DNA of 64,000 bases. It comes from Bifidobacterium samirii. GTDB taxonomy: Bacteria; Actinomycetota; Actinomycetes; Actinomycetales; Bifidobacteriaceae. The stretch is taken from the NCBI RefSeq assembly GCF_003952945.1, contig NZ_QXGK01000006.1, forward strand, positions 55,262 through 119,261, read 5' to 3'. Numbering within the stretch: the first letter of the stretch is position 1; each line of letters opens with the position of its first letter. This document shows positions 51,345 to 60,941 of this stretch, piece after piece. Under the pieces are notes generated by a model. The model searched no databases and was not told where the DNA came from. It was given only the letters and a program-made list of their open reading frames with translations. Made by a program: the position numbers and the translations under genes.

Positions 51345-54300
51345 GTGATATTCGAGAGCTTATTGCAGTTACGGGATGTCGATCGCGTGGTGATTCTTGA
51401 CGAAGACCGTGCGCTCACCGGTCGTCAGTTGTGTGCGCTGATCGGCCGGCTGGAACGCCGGTTCATCGAGGCGGGCATCGGTACGGGGGACCGTGTGCCG
51501 TGCATCGTGTCGGCGTCGATCGAAAGCGTGGCCGCAATCTACGCGCTCGGCATGATCGGCGCTGCGTACGTGCCCGTATCTCCGCGGGTGCCGCGCGCTC
51601 GGCAGGCGTACATCATCGACGACATGCAGGCACGGACGGTGGTCACCGACCGGCCGTATCTGCTGGTCGGCGCTGACGTGCGGTACATACTGCTGCAACA
51701 CGACGATACCGACGCCGCCGGTGACGGCACTGCCATGGACGAGGAGCCTCAGCCCGTACTCCTGCCGCGTGACGATCAGGACGTAGCCTACTGCATCTAC
51801 ACGTCGGGAAGCACCGGAACTCCCAAGGGCGTGATGGTCTCGTTCGCGAACCTCCAGACGTTCCTGGACACCCTCCAGACCGTCTTCCCGGTGCGGGAGG
51901 GGGACCGCTACCTGCTGAGCGGCGACCTGCAGTTCGCCGTCGCCGTGTCGGAACTGTTCGGCTGGATCGAGGGCGGAGGCTCGCTGGTCGTGCTGAACCA
52001 AGACGAACAGCGCGACATCCGTCGGCTTCCCGACCGGATCATGCAGGCGCATGCGACGCATGTCGCGGCGTCGCCGGCCGTCGTCGGCACTTGGACCGAC
52101 CGGCAGATTCGCGACTTTGCCGATGGCGACCTCACATATCTGATGATCGCCGGCGCGGAATTCACGGCCGCACTGGCCCGACATCTGTCCCCGCTGCTGC
52201 CGTGCAAGTCCGTGTACAACTGCTACGGGCAGACGGAACACACCCTGTACGCCACCGTCCACCGTGTGACGGGCGAGGACGTCGAACGCGGCGTCGTGCC
52301 GATCGGCCGTCCTCTTCCCGGCGTAACGGCCGCATTGGAGTCCGGCGGGGAATCGCCGTACGCCGAGCTGGTGCTGTCGGGCGGTCAGGTGGCGCTCGGC
52401 TACCATGGGCTGCCGGAGCGGACGGCACGGTCGTTCCGCATGCTTGACGGCGGTCGTTCCTATGCGACCGGGGATGCGGTCGAGACGGACGCGCGGGGCG
52501 AGCTGGTGTATCGCGGGCGCGTCGATTTCCAGATGGAGATCAACGGCATCCGCGTCGAGCCGGGCGAGATCGAGACGGCCGTGCTGGGCGGCGGTGACGT
52601 GCAGTCGTGCGTGGTCATGATGGTCGATCATGTGCTGACCTGCTGGTACGTGGCGGCGGGGGAGCCGCCGACGCGGGCGCGGCTCGTCTCCCGGGTGGGT
52701 GCGTTGCTGCCGGATTACGAGGTGCCGCAGCGTTGGATTGCGCTGGAGGAGTTCCCGCTGACGGTCAACGGCAAGATCGACCGTGACCGGCTGCTCGAGC
52801 TTGCCCGGGAGCGCCGGGCCACCGTGACCGCGGATGGCGGGGATGATGCAGCTCATCCGCTCGTGGAGGCGTTGCGTGCCGGGCTTGGCCTGCCGCCGTT
52901 CGATGCACGCGACGACCTGTTCGAGCTGGGCGTGGATTCGCTGCGCGCCGCCCAGGCCGAGTCCATCATCGAACGCCATTACGGGCGGCGCATCCCCAAT
53001 GGGTTCCTGCGCGCGCATCCGACCGTCCGCGCCATCGAATGGGCCATGGAACAGGCCGACGGGCGGGACGGCGGCGAGTCGGACGGGGAGGCGCGGCTCG
53101 TGGCGATGCTGGCACGCTATGGATTCCATGCCACGATCACCGGCGAACAGGGCCGGCGGTGTCTGGATGTCGAGTGCGACGACGTCGACGAGCGGGCGCG
53201 CCTGCGCTACACGGTCGCGTCGATGGCCGGCGGCGACGCACTGGCCCGTGTCCAGGCGATTCGTGTGCACGGGCAGGCGCTGTTCGACACGGGCGAGCCG
53301 TCCACAGCCGACGTGACGTTCGGGGCGGCGGACCTTGACGCCTCGTACGAGTCGTCGATCTTCCAGAAGGTGTACAGCGCGATCCGCATGGACAGTTTTC
53401 TGGACTCCTCGTTCACCATCGACCATGACGCCGACGGCACCCGGACCAGACGTGTCATCGACGCGATGATCGCGCGCATCGAGGCGTTGCGCACGACCCT
53501 GCACTGGCGCGACGACGGCACTCTGGCGAGCCTGGTCCATGGGACAGCGCGTGTGGAAGCGCATATCCGCGACCTGACGCTGCTGCCCCCGGATGTGCAG
53601 CGGGACGCGATGGAAGGCGACATCGCGCAGGCCCGTCGGGACATGCTGGCCGACTTGTTCGACCATCCGCTGTACCGGGTGCTGGCGTTCCGCACGCGCG
53701 CGTGCACCAGCGTGGTGCACGTGGTGTGCCATCATGCGATCGCCGACGGCGCGAGCGTCGACATCCTGCGCCAGCTGGCGCAACGGCTGATCGACGGCGA
53801 ACCGGTCGATCCGCTGCCGCGCATGCGCGACTATCTGGCGGCGCTGGAACCGGGGTCGGCGGTGGAGGACCTGCTGGCGCATCCCCACACGCGGATGCTG
53901 GCCGCACTGCCGGACGAAGCGCGGTGCGTGCGTCCGGGGCGGATCTTCGGCGATGACCCGCACGTGGTGCACGGCGCGGGCGGCCTGGGCAACGAGGCGT
54001 GCATGATGGCCGCCGCGGACGAGATCACCGCCCATTACCTGCGTCATGCGGGAACGACGATGGTCCCGTTCCAGATGCTGTTCAACTTCCGTACGGTGGG
54101 CGGCCGGCGGTTCGCCGACCTGGTGAACGACTGCCATGAGACGCTGACGTTCGTACGGGACGGGCAGGACGACTCGCTGACGTTCATGAACGCGCTGTAC
54201 CGTCACCTGACCGGCTTCCACTACCATGACGGGCACAGCACCGGATACGCGATCTACCGGGACTTCCCCGACTTTCCGCCTGCCCGGCAGCGGCTGCGCG

Positions 54301-54485
54301 ACATCTACGAGAGTGCGCCGGTCAACATTGACTACATCGGCGCCATCGCCCCGGAAGAACTGGAATCGCAGATCGAGAAGGTCCGCGAACTGGGGAGGGC
54401 GCTGTCGGGCATGAAACGGCAGATGCGGTTCACCGCGTTCTCATGCGGGGACGACCTGATCATCATGCAGGTGAGCGCACGGTGA
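51345..54485 (+). CDS. Nonribosomal peptide synthetase-like protein, A-PCP-C
   Basis: I use the GTG at 51345 behind GAGGGGT, giving 1046 residues; a TTG eight codons earlier is less likely. Domains: adenylation, about 10-490 (A3 YTSGSTGTPKGV near 151, A5 NCYGQTEH near 291, A7 YATGD near 372, A8 GRVDFQMEINGIRVEPGEIE near 390-410, A10 NGKIDR near 475); carrier protein, about 500-580, with phosphopantetheine Ser in LFELGVDSLRAA near 530; condensation, about 655-1046, with HHAIADG near 796-802. Order is reversed from the usual C-A-T and no thioesterase is present. The Asp that binds the alpha-amino group is absent (QFAVAVSELFG in place of FDAxVWE), so the substrate may be a carboxylic acid other than an alpha-amino acid. 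Confidence 0.9.
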   Translation: MIFESLLQLRDVDRVVILDEDRALTGRQLCALIGRLERRFIEAGIGTGDRVPCIVSASIESVAAIYALGMIGAAYVPVSPRVPRARQAYIIDDMQARTVVTDRPYLLVGADVRYILLQHDDTDAAGDGTAMDEEPQPVLLPRDDQDVAYCIYTSGSTGTPKGVMVSFANLQTFLDTLQTVFPVREGDRYLLSGDLQFAVAVSELFGWIEGGGSLVVLNQDEQRDIRRLPDRIMQAHATHVAASPAVVGTWTDRQIRDFADGDLTYLMIAGAEFTAALARHLSPLLPCKSVYNCYGQTEHTLYATVHRVTGEDVERGVVPIGRPLPGVTAALESGGESPYAELVLSGGQVALGYHGLPERTARSFRMLDGGRSYATGDAVETDARGELVYRGRVDFQMEINGIRVEPGEIETAVLGGGDVQSCVVMMVDHVLTCWYVAAGEPPTRARLVSRVGALLPDYEVPQRWIALEEFPLTVNGKIDRDRLLELARERRATVTADGGDDAAHPLVEALRAGLGLPPFDARDDLFELGVDSLRAAQAESIIERHYGRRIPNGFLRAHPTVRAIEWAMEQADGRDGGESDGEARLVAMLARYGFHATITGEQGRRCLDVECDDVDERARLRYTVASMAGGDALARVQAIRVHGQALFDTGEPSTADVTFGAADLDASYESSIFQKVYSAIRMDSFLDSSFTIDHDADGTRTRRVIDAMIARIEALRTTLHWRDDGTLASLVHGTARVEAHIRDLTLLPPDVQRDAMEGDIAQARRDMLADLFDHPLYRVLAFRTRACTSVVHVVCHHAIADGASVDILRQLAQRLIDGEPVDPLPRMRDYLAALEPGSAVEDLLAHPHTRMLAALPDEARCVRPGRIFGDDPHVVHGAGGLGNEACMMAAADEITAHYLRHAGTTMVPFQMLFNFRTVGGRRFADLVNDCHETLTFVRDGQDDSLTFMNALYRHLTGFHYHDGHSTGYAIYRDFPDFPPARQRLRDIYESAPVNIDYIGAIAPEELESQIEKVRELGRALSGMKRQMRFTAFSCGDDLIIMQVSAR

Positions 54486-55114
54486 ACGGCGTCATACAAG
54501 AGATGACGCGAATACAACACGACGGTTACGGGCGCCCCCATATCGACGGCATCGCAGGCTGCTCGGTATCGCACGCAGACGGGTTCACGGCGCTCGCAGT
54601 CAGCCGTCATCCGATCGGCGTGGATATCGAGGTGCTGCGGCCCGTCAATGCGTGGGACCTATGGCCCTACTGTACCGAGCGGGAACGCGGCATGATGCGG
54701 GCGGTCGATTCCATGCAGGAGCGCGCCCACGTGGCGCTGACCATGTGGACCCGTAAGGAGGCCGTCCTGAAACTGCTCGGCTGCGGGCTGCGGGTTCCTC
54801 CGGAATGCGTGGACGTGAGCGGGCCGCATGTCGACATCACAGCCGCATTGCATGCGATGCGGCATGACGAAGACCTGACGCAGCTTGCCGAGGAGATCTG
54901 CCACCGTAGCGTGGAGGTATGTTCCTGGGAATGCCCGGTGTCCACCGATGTCCGGGAAGTCGCAGACGGACCGAAGAGCGTCGGGACAACGGTTCTGCTA
55001 TCGATTGCCCGGTACGCTGCGTATCCGCAGGAGAAGGCGGATTCCATGCCGGTGAGATTGGTATCGGATGTATCCGAACCTTCCATGATCTGCGGCGCAT
55101 GGTCCACGGCGTGA
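54482..55114 (+). CDS. 4'-phosphopantetheinyl transferase, Sfp type
   Basis: The GTG at 54482 overlaps the synthetase stop (GTGA), giving 210 residues. Sfp-family motifs are GVDIEVLRPV near residue 45 and the WTRKEAVLKLLGCGL segment near 95. It would arm the carrier domain of the synthetase. The last 12 codons (55078-55114) run through the relic of an ABC gene in another frame, so the natural C-terminus may have been altered by the deletion that made the relic. Confidence 0.88.
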   Translation: MNGVIQEMTRIQHDGYGRPHIDGIAGCSVSHADGFTALAVSRHPIGVDIEVLRPVNAWDLWPYCTERERGMMRAVDSMQERAHVALTMWTRKEAVLKLLGCGLRVPPECVDVSGPHVDITAALHAMRHDEDLTQLAEEICHRSVEVCSWECPVSTDVREVADGPKSVGTTVLLSIARYAAYPQEKADSMPVRLVSDVSEPSMICGAWSTA

Positions 55115-55232
55115 CGACCGTGGTGGTCACGCATGACATCGGATCGTGGAGGACGGCACGTTCTCCGGGCTTGCCGGCGGCGACGGCCGCTTCGCGCGGC
55201 TGCTCGCCGGCCAGCGTGCCAACAGACGATGA
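55078..55232 (+). pseudogene. Relic of an ABC transporter ATPase C-terminus
   Basis: In one frame 55078-55143 reads TFHDLRRMVHGVTTVVVTHD, the end of an ABC ATPase with its H-loop. From 55146 the next frame reads VEDGTFSGLAGGDGRFARLL and ends AGQRANRR-stop at 55230-55232, the normal C-terminal tail of such proteins. Between them roughly 10-15 residues and the frame are lost, and everything upstream is gone. It shows that an exporter gene once followed or sat beside the synthetase. Confidence 0.65.
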
Positions 55233-55253
55233 TCCCGGACCGGCCTGACATAC

Positions 55254-55290
55254 GAATCGGCCCCCTTCCATTGCGGAAGGGGGCCGATTC
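55254..55290 (+). terminator. Terminator after the NRPS-transferase unit
   Basis: GAATCGGCCCCCTTCC at 55254-55269 pairs perfectly with 55275-55290, followed by GTT. It is a near copy of the terminator at 51043. Confidence 0.85.
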
Positions 55291-55346
55291 GTTACCTGAC
55301 GTGCACGGTCCTACGCGAGTTCACGCGGCGGCTCGTGCGGCCGGAC

Positions 55347-56405
55347 TCACTCGGAGATCTCGGCGAAGTAGGCCAGGGTGCGCACCATGTTGGAGGTGAA
55401 GCCGTACTCGTTGTCGTAGAAGGCGACGGTGCGGACCATGGTGGTGCCGTCGACGGTGTTCACGTCGGTCTGGGTCGGGTCGAAGACGCCGCCGTGGGTG
55501 TCGCCGATGATGTCGCCGGAGACGATGCCGTCAGCGTTGTAGCCGTAGTACTCGCAGCCTTCGAAGGCGGCCTTGAACGCGTCGTTGATCTCGTCGACGG
55601 TGACTTCCTTCTCCAGGACGGTGGTCAGCTCGGTGATGGAGCCGTCCGGGACCTGGACGCGCTGGGCGTGGCCCTGCAGCTTGCCGTTGACCTCCGGCAC
55701 GACCTTGCCGATCGCCTTGGCGGCGCCGGTGGAGTGCGGGATGGTGTTGACGGCGGCGGCGCGCAGGTCGCGGCCGTTCTTCTTGCCGCGCGGGCCGTCG
55801 AGGATCATCTGGGTGCCGGTGTAGGCGTGCACGGTGGTCATGAAGCCGACCTTGATGCCCCAGTTGTCGTTGAGCAGCTTGACCATGGCGGCCATGGAGT
55901 TGGTGGTGCAGGAGCCGGCGGACACGATGTTGTCCTCGGCCTTCAGGATGTCGTGGTTCACGCCGAACACGACGGTCGGGGTGGTGGCGTCCTTGGCCGG
56001 GGCGGAGATCAGGACCTTCTTGGCGCCGGCGTTCAGGTGGGCCTGGGACTTCTCGGCGGAGGTGTAGAAGCCGGTGCACTCGAGGACGAACTCGACGCCG
56101 TCGTTCTTGACCCACGGGATGTTGTTCGCATCCGGCTCGGCGTACACCGGGTACTCCTTGCCGTCGACCACGATGGCGGAGTCGGTCGCGGTGACCTCGA
56201 CCGGGGTGCCGTCGGCGTGCTTGAAGGTGCCGTGGGTGCTGTCGTACTTGAGCAGGTAGGCCAGGGCCGACGGCGAAGTCAGATCGTTGATGGCGGTGAC
56301 CTCGATGTCGCCGGCCTCGCCGCCCTTCTGCTGCAGGTCGAAGATGCGGCGGAAGGCGAGACGACCGATGCGGCCGAAACCGTTGATACCAATCTTAACT
56401 GTCAT
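55347..56405 (-). CDS. gap: Glyceraldehyde-3-phosphate dehydrogenase
   Basis: The start at 56405 follows AAGGGAGAATTAC, giving 352 residues. NAD-binding [15 protein letters not shown] begins the protein, the catalytic Cys is in [12 protein letters not shown] near 160, and a [13 protein letters not shown] segment follows. It is a single-gene unit in the glycolytic lower branch used by the bifid shunt. Codon use is typical of a highly expressed gene. Confidence 0.97.
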   Translation of the reverse strand: MTVKIGINGFGRIGRLAFRRIFDLQQKGGEAGDIEVTAINDLTSPSALAYLLKYDSTHGTFKHADGTPVEVTATDSAIVVDGKEYPVYAEPDANNIPWVKNDGVEFVLECTGFYTSAEKSQAHLNAGAKKVLISAPAKDATTPTVVFGVNHDILKAEDNIVSAGSCTTNSMAAMVKLLNDNWGIKVGFMTTVHAYTGTQMILDGPRGKKNGRDLRAAAVNTIPHSTGAAKAIGKVVPEVNGKLQGHAQRVQVPDGSITELTTVLEKEVTVDEINDAFKAAFEGCEYYGYNADGIVSGDIIGDTHGGVFDPTQTDVNTVDGTTMVRTVAFYDNEYGFTSNMVRTLAYFAEISE

Positions 56406-56608
56406 GTAATTCTCCCTTGGTGGGGTGACCCGCACGCGCGAGCGCACGGTTGGGCCATGTTTTGCCAACATGCCCACTCTAGCGCGCCTTGGGTACTTAG
56501 GGCAACGAACGGCACGCGTGTTTCCCGCTGGGCGGACGGCGTGCGGTGAGCGCTCACACGCCGTCGCCGCCCGTGCGGTTATCACCGCCCGCGCGTACCG
56601 TGAAGGCC

Positions 56609-57463
56609 ATGAGCGAAGCGATGGACGACACGCATGCGATGCACACGATTCATACGGCGGACTCCGGCGACAACGCCGGCGGTCCGGAGGACGGCATGAC
56701 GCGGGGGATCGCGGCGGCCGCGCAGGCCGCGCAGGCCGCGCCGCCGCGCCCGTGCGTCGTGTTCGCGGCCGGCGAATACTACGACGATGTGCCCGACGTC
56801 CCGGCCGGCGCGTTCGTCGTCGCCGCCGACGGCGGACTCGACCACGCCCGCGCGCTGGGCGTCGCCGCCGACGTCGTGGTCGGCGACTTCGACTCGATCG
56901 CCGACGCGCGCCCGCAGGCGGGGGAGCGCACCGTGATGCTGCCGCCGGAGAAGGACGACCCCGACCTGCTGTCCGCGCTCAAGATCGGCTGGGCCGCCGG
57001 ATGCCGCGAATTCCACATCTACGGCGCGCTCGGCGGCCGCATCGACCATACGATCTCCGCGATCGCGCTGACCGCGCGGCTCGCCCGCCGCGGCGGCGTC
57101 GGCTACCTGCACGGCGACGGCACGATCGTCACCGCCGTCTGCGACGGGGCGCTCGCGTTCGACGCGTTCGACGCGAAGCCGGGGCGCATGGTGTCGGTGT
57201 TCTCCCATTCGGACGTGTCGCGCGGCGTCGACGAGCCGGGACTCAAGTACGAGCTGCGCGACGGCACGCTGCATGCCGACGCGGTGCAGGGCGTGAGCAA
57301 CGAGTTCCGCCCCGGCGTCGCCTCGGCCGTGTCGGTGCGCGAGGGCACGCTCGTCGTCACGTTCCCCGCCGAGGCGCCCCGGCCGCGCGTGACGCACCGG
57401 CATGCGTTCCACGGCGACCTGGGGCCGCTCGACACGGCCGTCTCGGCGCTGCTCGTGCGCTGA
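56609..57463 (+). CDS. Thiamine pyrophosphokinase
   Basis: I start at 56609 ([20 protein letters not shown]), behind GTGAAGG, giving 284 residues; an upstream ATG at 56546 is also open. The first 50 residues are low-complexity. The catalytic core has [26 protein letters not shown] and [17 protein letters not shown]. It makes thiamine diphosphate from thiamine and ATP, the cofactor for phosphoketolase in bifidobacteria. A single gene between gap and infC. Confidence 0.88.
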   Translation: MSEAMDDTHAMHTIHTADSGDNAGGPEDGMTRGIAAAAQAAQAAPPRPCVVFAAGEYYDDVPDVPAGAFVVAADGGLDHARALGVAADVVVGDFDSIADARPQAGERTVMLPPEKDDPDLLSALKIGWAAGCREFHIYGALGGRIDHTISAIALTARLARRGGVGYLHGDGTIVTAVCDGALAFDAFDAKPGRMVSVFSHSDVSRGVDEPGLKYELRDGTLHADAVQGVSNEFRPGVASAVSVREGTLVVTFPAEAPRPRVTHRHAFHGDLGPLDTAVSALLVR

Positions 57464-57737
57464 GCGGCGCCGCGACACGCCGGGTCGCCCCCTGTGCTAT
57501 TCTTGCCAAGGCTTGAGAAATCAAGAAAGCGGGGCAACCCCACCTGGAAGCCTTTCATGGCCTCGGGTTCAAGGCACAGTCCTTACGCGCCGGCGATTGC
57601 CGGAGGAGCGTGCGTCCGCCGGCTCGGAAGCCGGGACGGGATGCGAACGGAATGACGATGCGCCGGAGCGCGCATGTCGTGTCGTGCCATGAATCCGGCT
57701 TCATGAATAGCGTCCAGGCGGGGCCGCCTAGAGGAAC
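57464..57737 (+). promoter_or_regulatory. infC leader region
   Basis: A 274-bp region without a gene. It has a possible -10 TATTCT at 57498 and a small GNRA-loop hairpin (CTTGA-GAAA-TCAAG at 57512-57525), then a long GC-rich leader. Leaders before infC-rpmI-rplT carry L20 or IF3 feedback control in other bacteria; the position fits but I cannot match a known leader fold. Confidence 0.5.
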
Positions 57738-58424
57738 ATGAGGATTGGAGTCATCATCAGCGACGAACCACGTATTAACGACGAGATTCGCGTCTCCCAG
57801 GTGCGTCTGATCGGCCCGAACGGCGAGCAGGTGGGAGTCATCGCGACTTCCGTCGCACTGAACCTGGCCAAGGAAGCGAACCTCGATCTCGTCGAGGTGG
57901 CGCCCAACGCGAAGCCTCCGGTCGCCAAGCTCATCGACTACGGCAAATTCAAGTACAACGAGAAGATCAAGGCCCGCGAGGCCCGTCGCAACCAGAGCAC
58001 GGCGGAGATCAAGGAGATCCGCTTCCGCCTGAAGATCGACGACCACGACTTCGAGGTCAAGAAGGGCCACGTCACCCGCTTCCTGAACGGCGGCGACAAG
58101 GTCAAGGTCACGATCATGCTGCGCGGCCGCGAGCAGTCCCGCCCGATCGGCGGCGTGGAGCTGCTCCAGCGTCTGGCCGACGACGTGCAGGAGTACGGCA
58201 ACATCGAGTCCGCTCCCAAGCAGGAGGGCCGCAACATCATCATGACGTTGGCGCCCAAGGGCAAGAAGGTGCACACGCAGTCGGAGCAGCGCCGCCGCGG
58301 CGACCAGTCCCGCGCCGAGCGCCAGGCCCGCCAGGCCGCCCGTCTGGCCGCCAAGCAGGAGGCCCAGGCCCAGGCCGCGGCCGAGGCGAAGGCGACCGTC
58401 AACCAGACTTCCGAAACGAAGTAA
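57738..58424 (+). CDS. infC: Translation initiation factor IF-3
   Basis: The start at 57738 follows AGAGGAAC. The 228-residue protein has the IF-3 N-domain ([20 protein letters not shown]), the linker and the C-domain ([20 protein letters not shown]). It is about 40-50 residues longer than E. coli IF-3 because of a charged, Ala/Gln-rich tail ([20 protein letters not shown]). It opens the infC-rpmI-rplT operon. Confidence 0.97.
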   Translation: MRIGVIISDEPRINDEIRVSQVRLIGPNGEQVGVIATSVALNLAKEANLDLVEVAPNAKPPVAKLIDYGKFKYNEKIKAREARRNQSTAEIKEIRFRLKIDDHDFEVKKGHVTRFLNGGDKVKVTIMLRGREQSRPIGGVELLQRLADDVQEYGNIESAPKQEGRNIIMTLAPKGKKVHTQSEQRRRGDQSRAERQARQAARLAAKQEAQAQAAAEAKATVNQTSETK

Positions 58425-58442
58425 CCCAAAAGGAGGGCAGCA

Positions 58443-58637
58443 ATGCCGAAGATGAAAACCAATTCCGCCGCGTCCAAGCGCGTCCGCGTCACCGGCAAGG
58501 GCAAGCTCATGCACGCCGGCAGCGCCATGCGCCACAACCTGGAGCACAAGTCCGCCCGTCAGCGTCGCGCTCTGAAGGCCGACGGCGTGATCGCCCAGCC
58601 GCAGACCAAGAAGATGAAGCAGCTGCTGGGCCTCTGA
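58443..58637 (+). CDS. rpmI: 50S ribosomal protein L35
   Basis: The 64-residue product starts [20 protein letters not shown], the standard bL35 sequence, behind AAAAGGAGGGCAGCA. It sits 18 bp after infC. Confidence 0.97.
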   Translation: MPKMKTNSAASKRVRVTGKGKLMHAGSAMRHNLEHKSARQRRALKADGVIAQPQTKKMKQLLGL

Positions 58638-58688
58638 TCGCCCTGAAGCCGACCGATAGACGTCAACAGAAAGTTTGAGGAATAAGAT

Positions 58689-59072
58689 ATGGCACGTGTC
58701 AAGCGCGCAGTGAACGCCCACAAGAAGCGTCGCGTCGTTCTCGAGAGGGCTTCGGGCTACCGCGGCCAGCGCTCCCGCCTGTACCGCAAGGCCAAGGAGC
58801 AGCTGCTCCACTCCTTTACCTACAACTTCCGCGACCGTAAGGCTCGCAAGGGCGACTTCCGCAAGCTGTGGATCCAGCGCATCAACGCCGCCGTCCGCGC
58901 CGAGGGCATGACCTACAACCGCTTCATGCAGGGCCTGAAGCTGGCCGGCATCGAGCTGGACCGCCGCGCCCTGGCCGAGCTGGCCGTCTCCGACGCCGAG
59001 ACCTTCAAGGCGATCGTCGAGGCCGCCAAGGCCGCCCTGCCGGCGGACGTGAACGCTCCGGTCGAGGCCTGA
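58689..59072 (+). CDS. rplT: 50S ribosomal protein L20
   Basis: The 127-residue product starts [20 protein letters not shown] and has the bL20 RNA-binding helix and [20 protein letters not shown]. It is the last gene of the operon, with a strong terminator 31 bp after the stop. It is a likely feedback regulator of the operon. Confidence 0.97.
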   Translation: MARVKRAVNAHKKRRVVLERASGYRGQRSRLYRKAKEQLLHSFTYNFRDRKARKGDFRKLWIQRINAAVRAEGMTYNRFMQGLKLAGIELDRRALAELAVSDAETFKAIVEAAKAALPADVNAPVEA

Positions 59073-59103
59073 GCCCGCGTCGCGTCATAGCGAACACCAC
59101 GAA

Positions 59104-59135
59104 GGGACCCCGTCCGCAAGGCGGGGTCCCTTTTT
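59104..59135 (+). terminator. Rho-independent terminator of infC-rpmI-rplT
   Basis: GGGACCCCG at 59104-59112 pairs with CGGGGTCCC at 59122-59130, followed by TTTTT. Confidence 0.95.
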
Positions 59136-59505
59136 ATGAATGATGCCGTATCTGAAGGATGGTGCGGACCGTAATTGTCAACGCTGCCGATAGGAGCAGT
59201 ATCGCGATGGCAAAGGAGATGCGGCTGTTCGCGGTGCACTTCGCTACGATCTCGGGAAACTCGCTGCCGATGAGAAGGGAGCTGACGCTCCCGTCGAGAT
59301 CCTCATAAGGGGATGCCTGACAGCGCAGGATGATGGCGTACGGCGTGCCGATGACCAGCATCCAGTACGAAAGCGCAGCGCAGAACGCAGCTCCAGCATA
59401 TCGTACTCTGGTATACCAACCGTGGTTTATCCAGGGAATAATGACACAAATGGCGCAGATGACAGTAACGGCTGCTGTGATATACAGAATGATATCTTTC
59501 CCCAT
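59134..59505 (-). CDS. Small membrane protein of unknown function
   Basis: I start at 59505 (MGKDIILYITAAVTVICAIC), giving 123 residues; an in-frame TTG four codons earlier is possible. Three hydrophobic segments are visible (about 4-25, 35-60 and 95-118), with a polar loop (QASPYEDLDGSVSSLLIGSE) between the last two. I recognise no family. Base composition is clearly more AT-rich than in the ribosomal operon. Its stop overlaps the rplT terminator's T-run on the other strand. Confidence 0.6.
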   Translation of the reverse strand: MGKDIILYITAAVTVICAICVIIPWINHGWYTRVRYAGAAFCAALSYWMLVIGTPYAIILRCQASPYEDLDGSVSSLLIGSEFPEIVAKCTANSRISFAIAILLLSAALTITVRTILQIRHHS

Positions 59506-59541
59506 GTCGATTCTCAAAAGGCTCAGTATGAATATACCTGT

Positions 59542-59587
59542 ATCGGAGTCGTACTTCGGCTGAATCCAGTCGAAGTACGACTCCGAT
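59542..59587 (-). terminator. Large hairpin between amidase-like and membrane protein genes
   Basis: A perfect 17-bp inverted repeat (ATCGGAGTCGTACTTCG at 59542-59558 with 59571-59587) and a 12-base loop. It follows the amidase-like gene on the minus strand. No T-run is present. Confidence 0.6.
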
Positions 59588-59595
59588 TATATCCA

Positions 59596-60837
59596 CTAGA
59601 CGTATTCCATCTTCGTATAGTCAGGTCCGAGTCCTTTCCATGTAACATGATCATGTTGCTTCTCCGCGCGTCGCTGCTGCACGGAGAACGGCACCATATT
59701 TCGATTAGGCGTTTTCTGCGAAATGAGTGGCATGGGAGAATAGGAGCCGTCGGAATTTTGAATAACGATGGTATCGTTTACCAGCATGAGATGATCCAGT
59801 TGCGGATCGGCATCCCACTCTGCATAGATGAGGCCCGCTTGCGGAGGCATATACATGTCGTTGTATTTCTGGGAGTAAGGAGTGTACTTGCTGAGGTGCT
59901 GGTAGTTGGAATCGGCGTTACTCCAGCTCCACGATGAATCGTACCCATCGATTGGAATCATCCCAGAAAGATTCCACGTCCAAATTTCAGGGTTTTGGCG
60001 ATCCAACCACGAACCTCCCACTAGAGGAAGACCGGCGGCATAGAGTGCTTGCGATCCAAAATTAGTGCAATTGTTAGTGAAATAGGGGAAGTCAGGATTG
60101 AAGTCCTCTTTCTCATCGCCATCATATGGTTTACTGGTCCACGTATTGAGATAATGCACAAAAGTGCTGTAGTTCATGGTGAGTTTAGAAGTTTTGGAGG
60201 TGGGATCAGTATTGTTTGTCTTATCCGTGATGAATGACGTCGATGCCTGCTCATATGTCGAATATCTCGGTATGTCATTCAAAACATTTGTCATACTATA
60301 AGCGGTATGGCCGTCATCAAGAATATTGCCGCTTTCCGGATCGATGATGAGGTCCTGGGCGATAGTGATATCATTGGATTGACGAGTAAACGGATTGACG
60401 TCGAATGTGATTTTATGCAGGTCGCTGAACACGGATGTTATCTGATTCGCGGCCTCGTAGGATTCGTATGGATTCGCGGAAAGGCTCCAGATGACAGTGG
60501 TGTTGATGCTGGCCGTCACCGAGATGTTGTTATTTTCTAAGTCTGTATCGGATATATACTCGGCTGTAGCCTCCGCATTGAGAACATGAATGCCTGAATC
60601 AATAAAATCGGCAATCAATTGTGATGCTTGGGGGACTTCCCTTGTCGGAGTTTCTTCATCCAGCGAAGATGATTCGGACAACGTCATGCTATATTCCTCG
60701 TTGGTTAGTCGGACGTACGTTGCAAGATACTTCTGGTAGTCCGGAGCAATATTCTGGGCTGATGCTGGCAGTGAAGAGACCATTACCGGACTGATCAGAC
60801 ATATGACTGATGCAATACGTAGCAGACGTTTGCGCAT
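59596..60837 (-). CDS. Secreted amidase-like protein (Amidase_6-type domain)
   Basis: The start at 60837 follows AAAGGATACACCC, giving 413 residues. A signal peptide (MRKRLLRIASVICLISPVMV, cleaved near ASA-QN) directs export. A Ser/Thr/Asn-rich region fills about 25-235. The C-terminal part has FVHYLNTWTSKPYDG, NCTNFGSQALYAAGLPLVGG with a candidate catalytic Cys, and DHLMLVND with a candidate His. This pattern is that of the Amidase_6/CHAP-like cell-wall amidases. Divergent from the two-component system, so it may be its target gene. AT-rich codon use suggests transfer. Confidence 0.75.
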   Translation of the reverse strand: MRKRLLRIASVICLISPVMVSSLPASAQNIAPDYQKYLATYVRLTNEEYSMTLSESSSLDEETPTREVPQASQLIADFIDSGIHVLNAEATAEYISDTDLENNNISVTASINTTVIWSLSANPYESYEAANQITSVFSDLHKITFDVNPFTRQSNDITIAQDLIIDPESGNILDDGHTAYSMTNVLNDIPRYSTYEQASTSFITDKTNNTDPTSKTSKLTMNYSTFVHYLNTWTSKPYDGDEKEDFNPDFPYFTNNCTNFGSQALYAAGLPLVGGSWLDRQNPEIWTWNLSGMIPIDGYDSSWSWSNADSNYQHLSKYTPYSQKYNDMYMPPQAGLIYAEWDADPQLDHLMLVNDTIVIQNSDGSYSPMPLISQKTPNRNMVPFSVQQRRAEKQHDHVTWKGLGPDYTKMEYV

Positions 60838-60941
60838 GGGTGTATCCTTTCTTGATGATGATTGGCTCGTAAGCCGTTGCATAATGATTGTCGCGGAGCC
60901 AACCCTTCGATTAAAGGCGATGCCGTGCAAGGGAGGGCAGA

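Noticed and set aside
55115-55253. Functional ABC gene after the transferase
   Set aside because: Only the extreme C-terminus is left, in two frames with a deletion between them.
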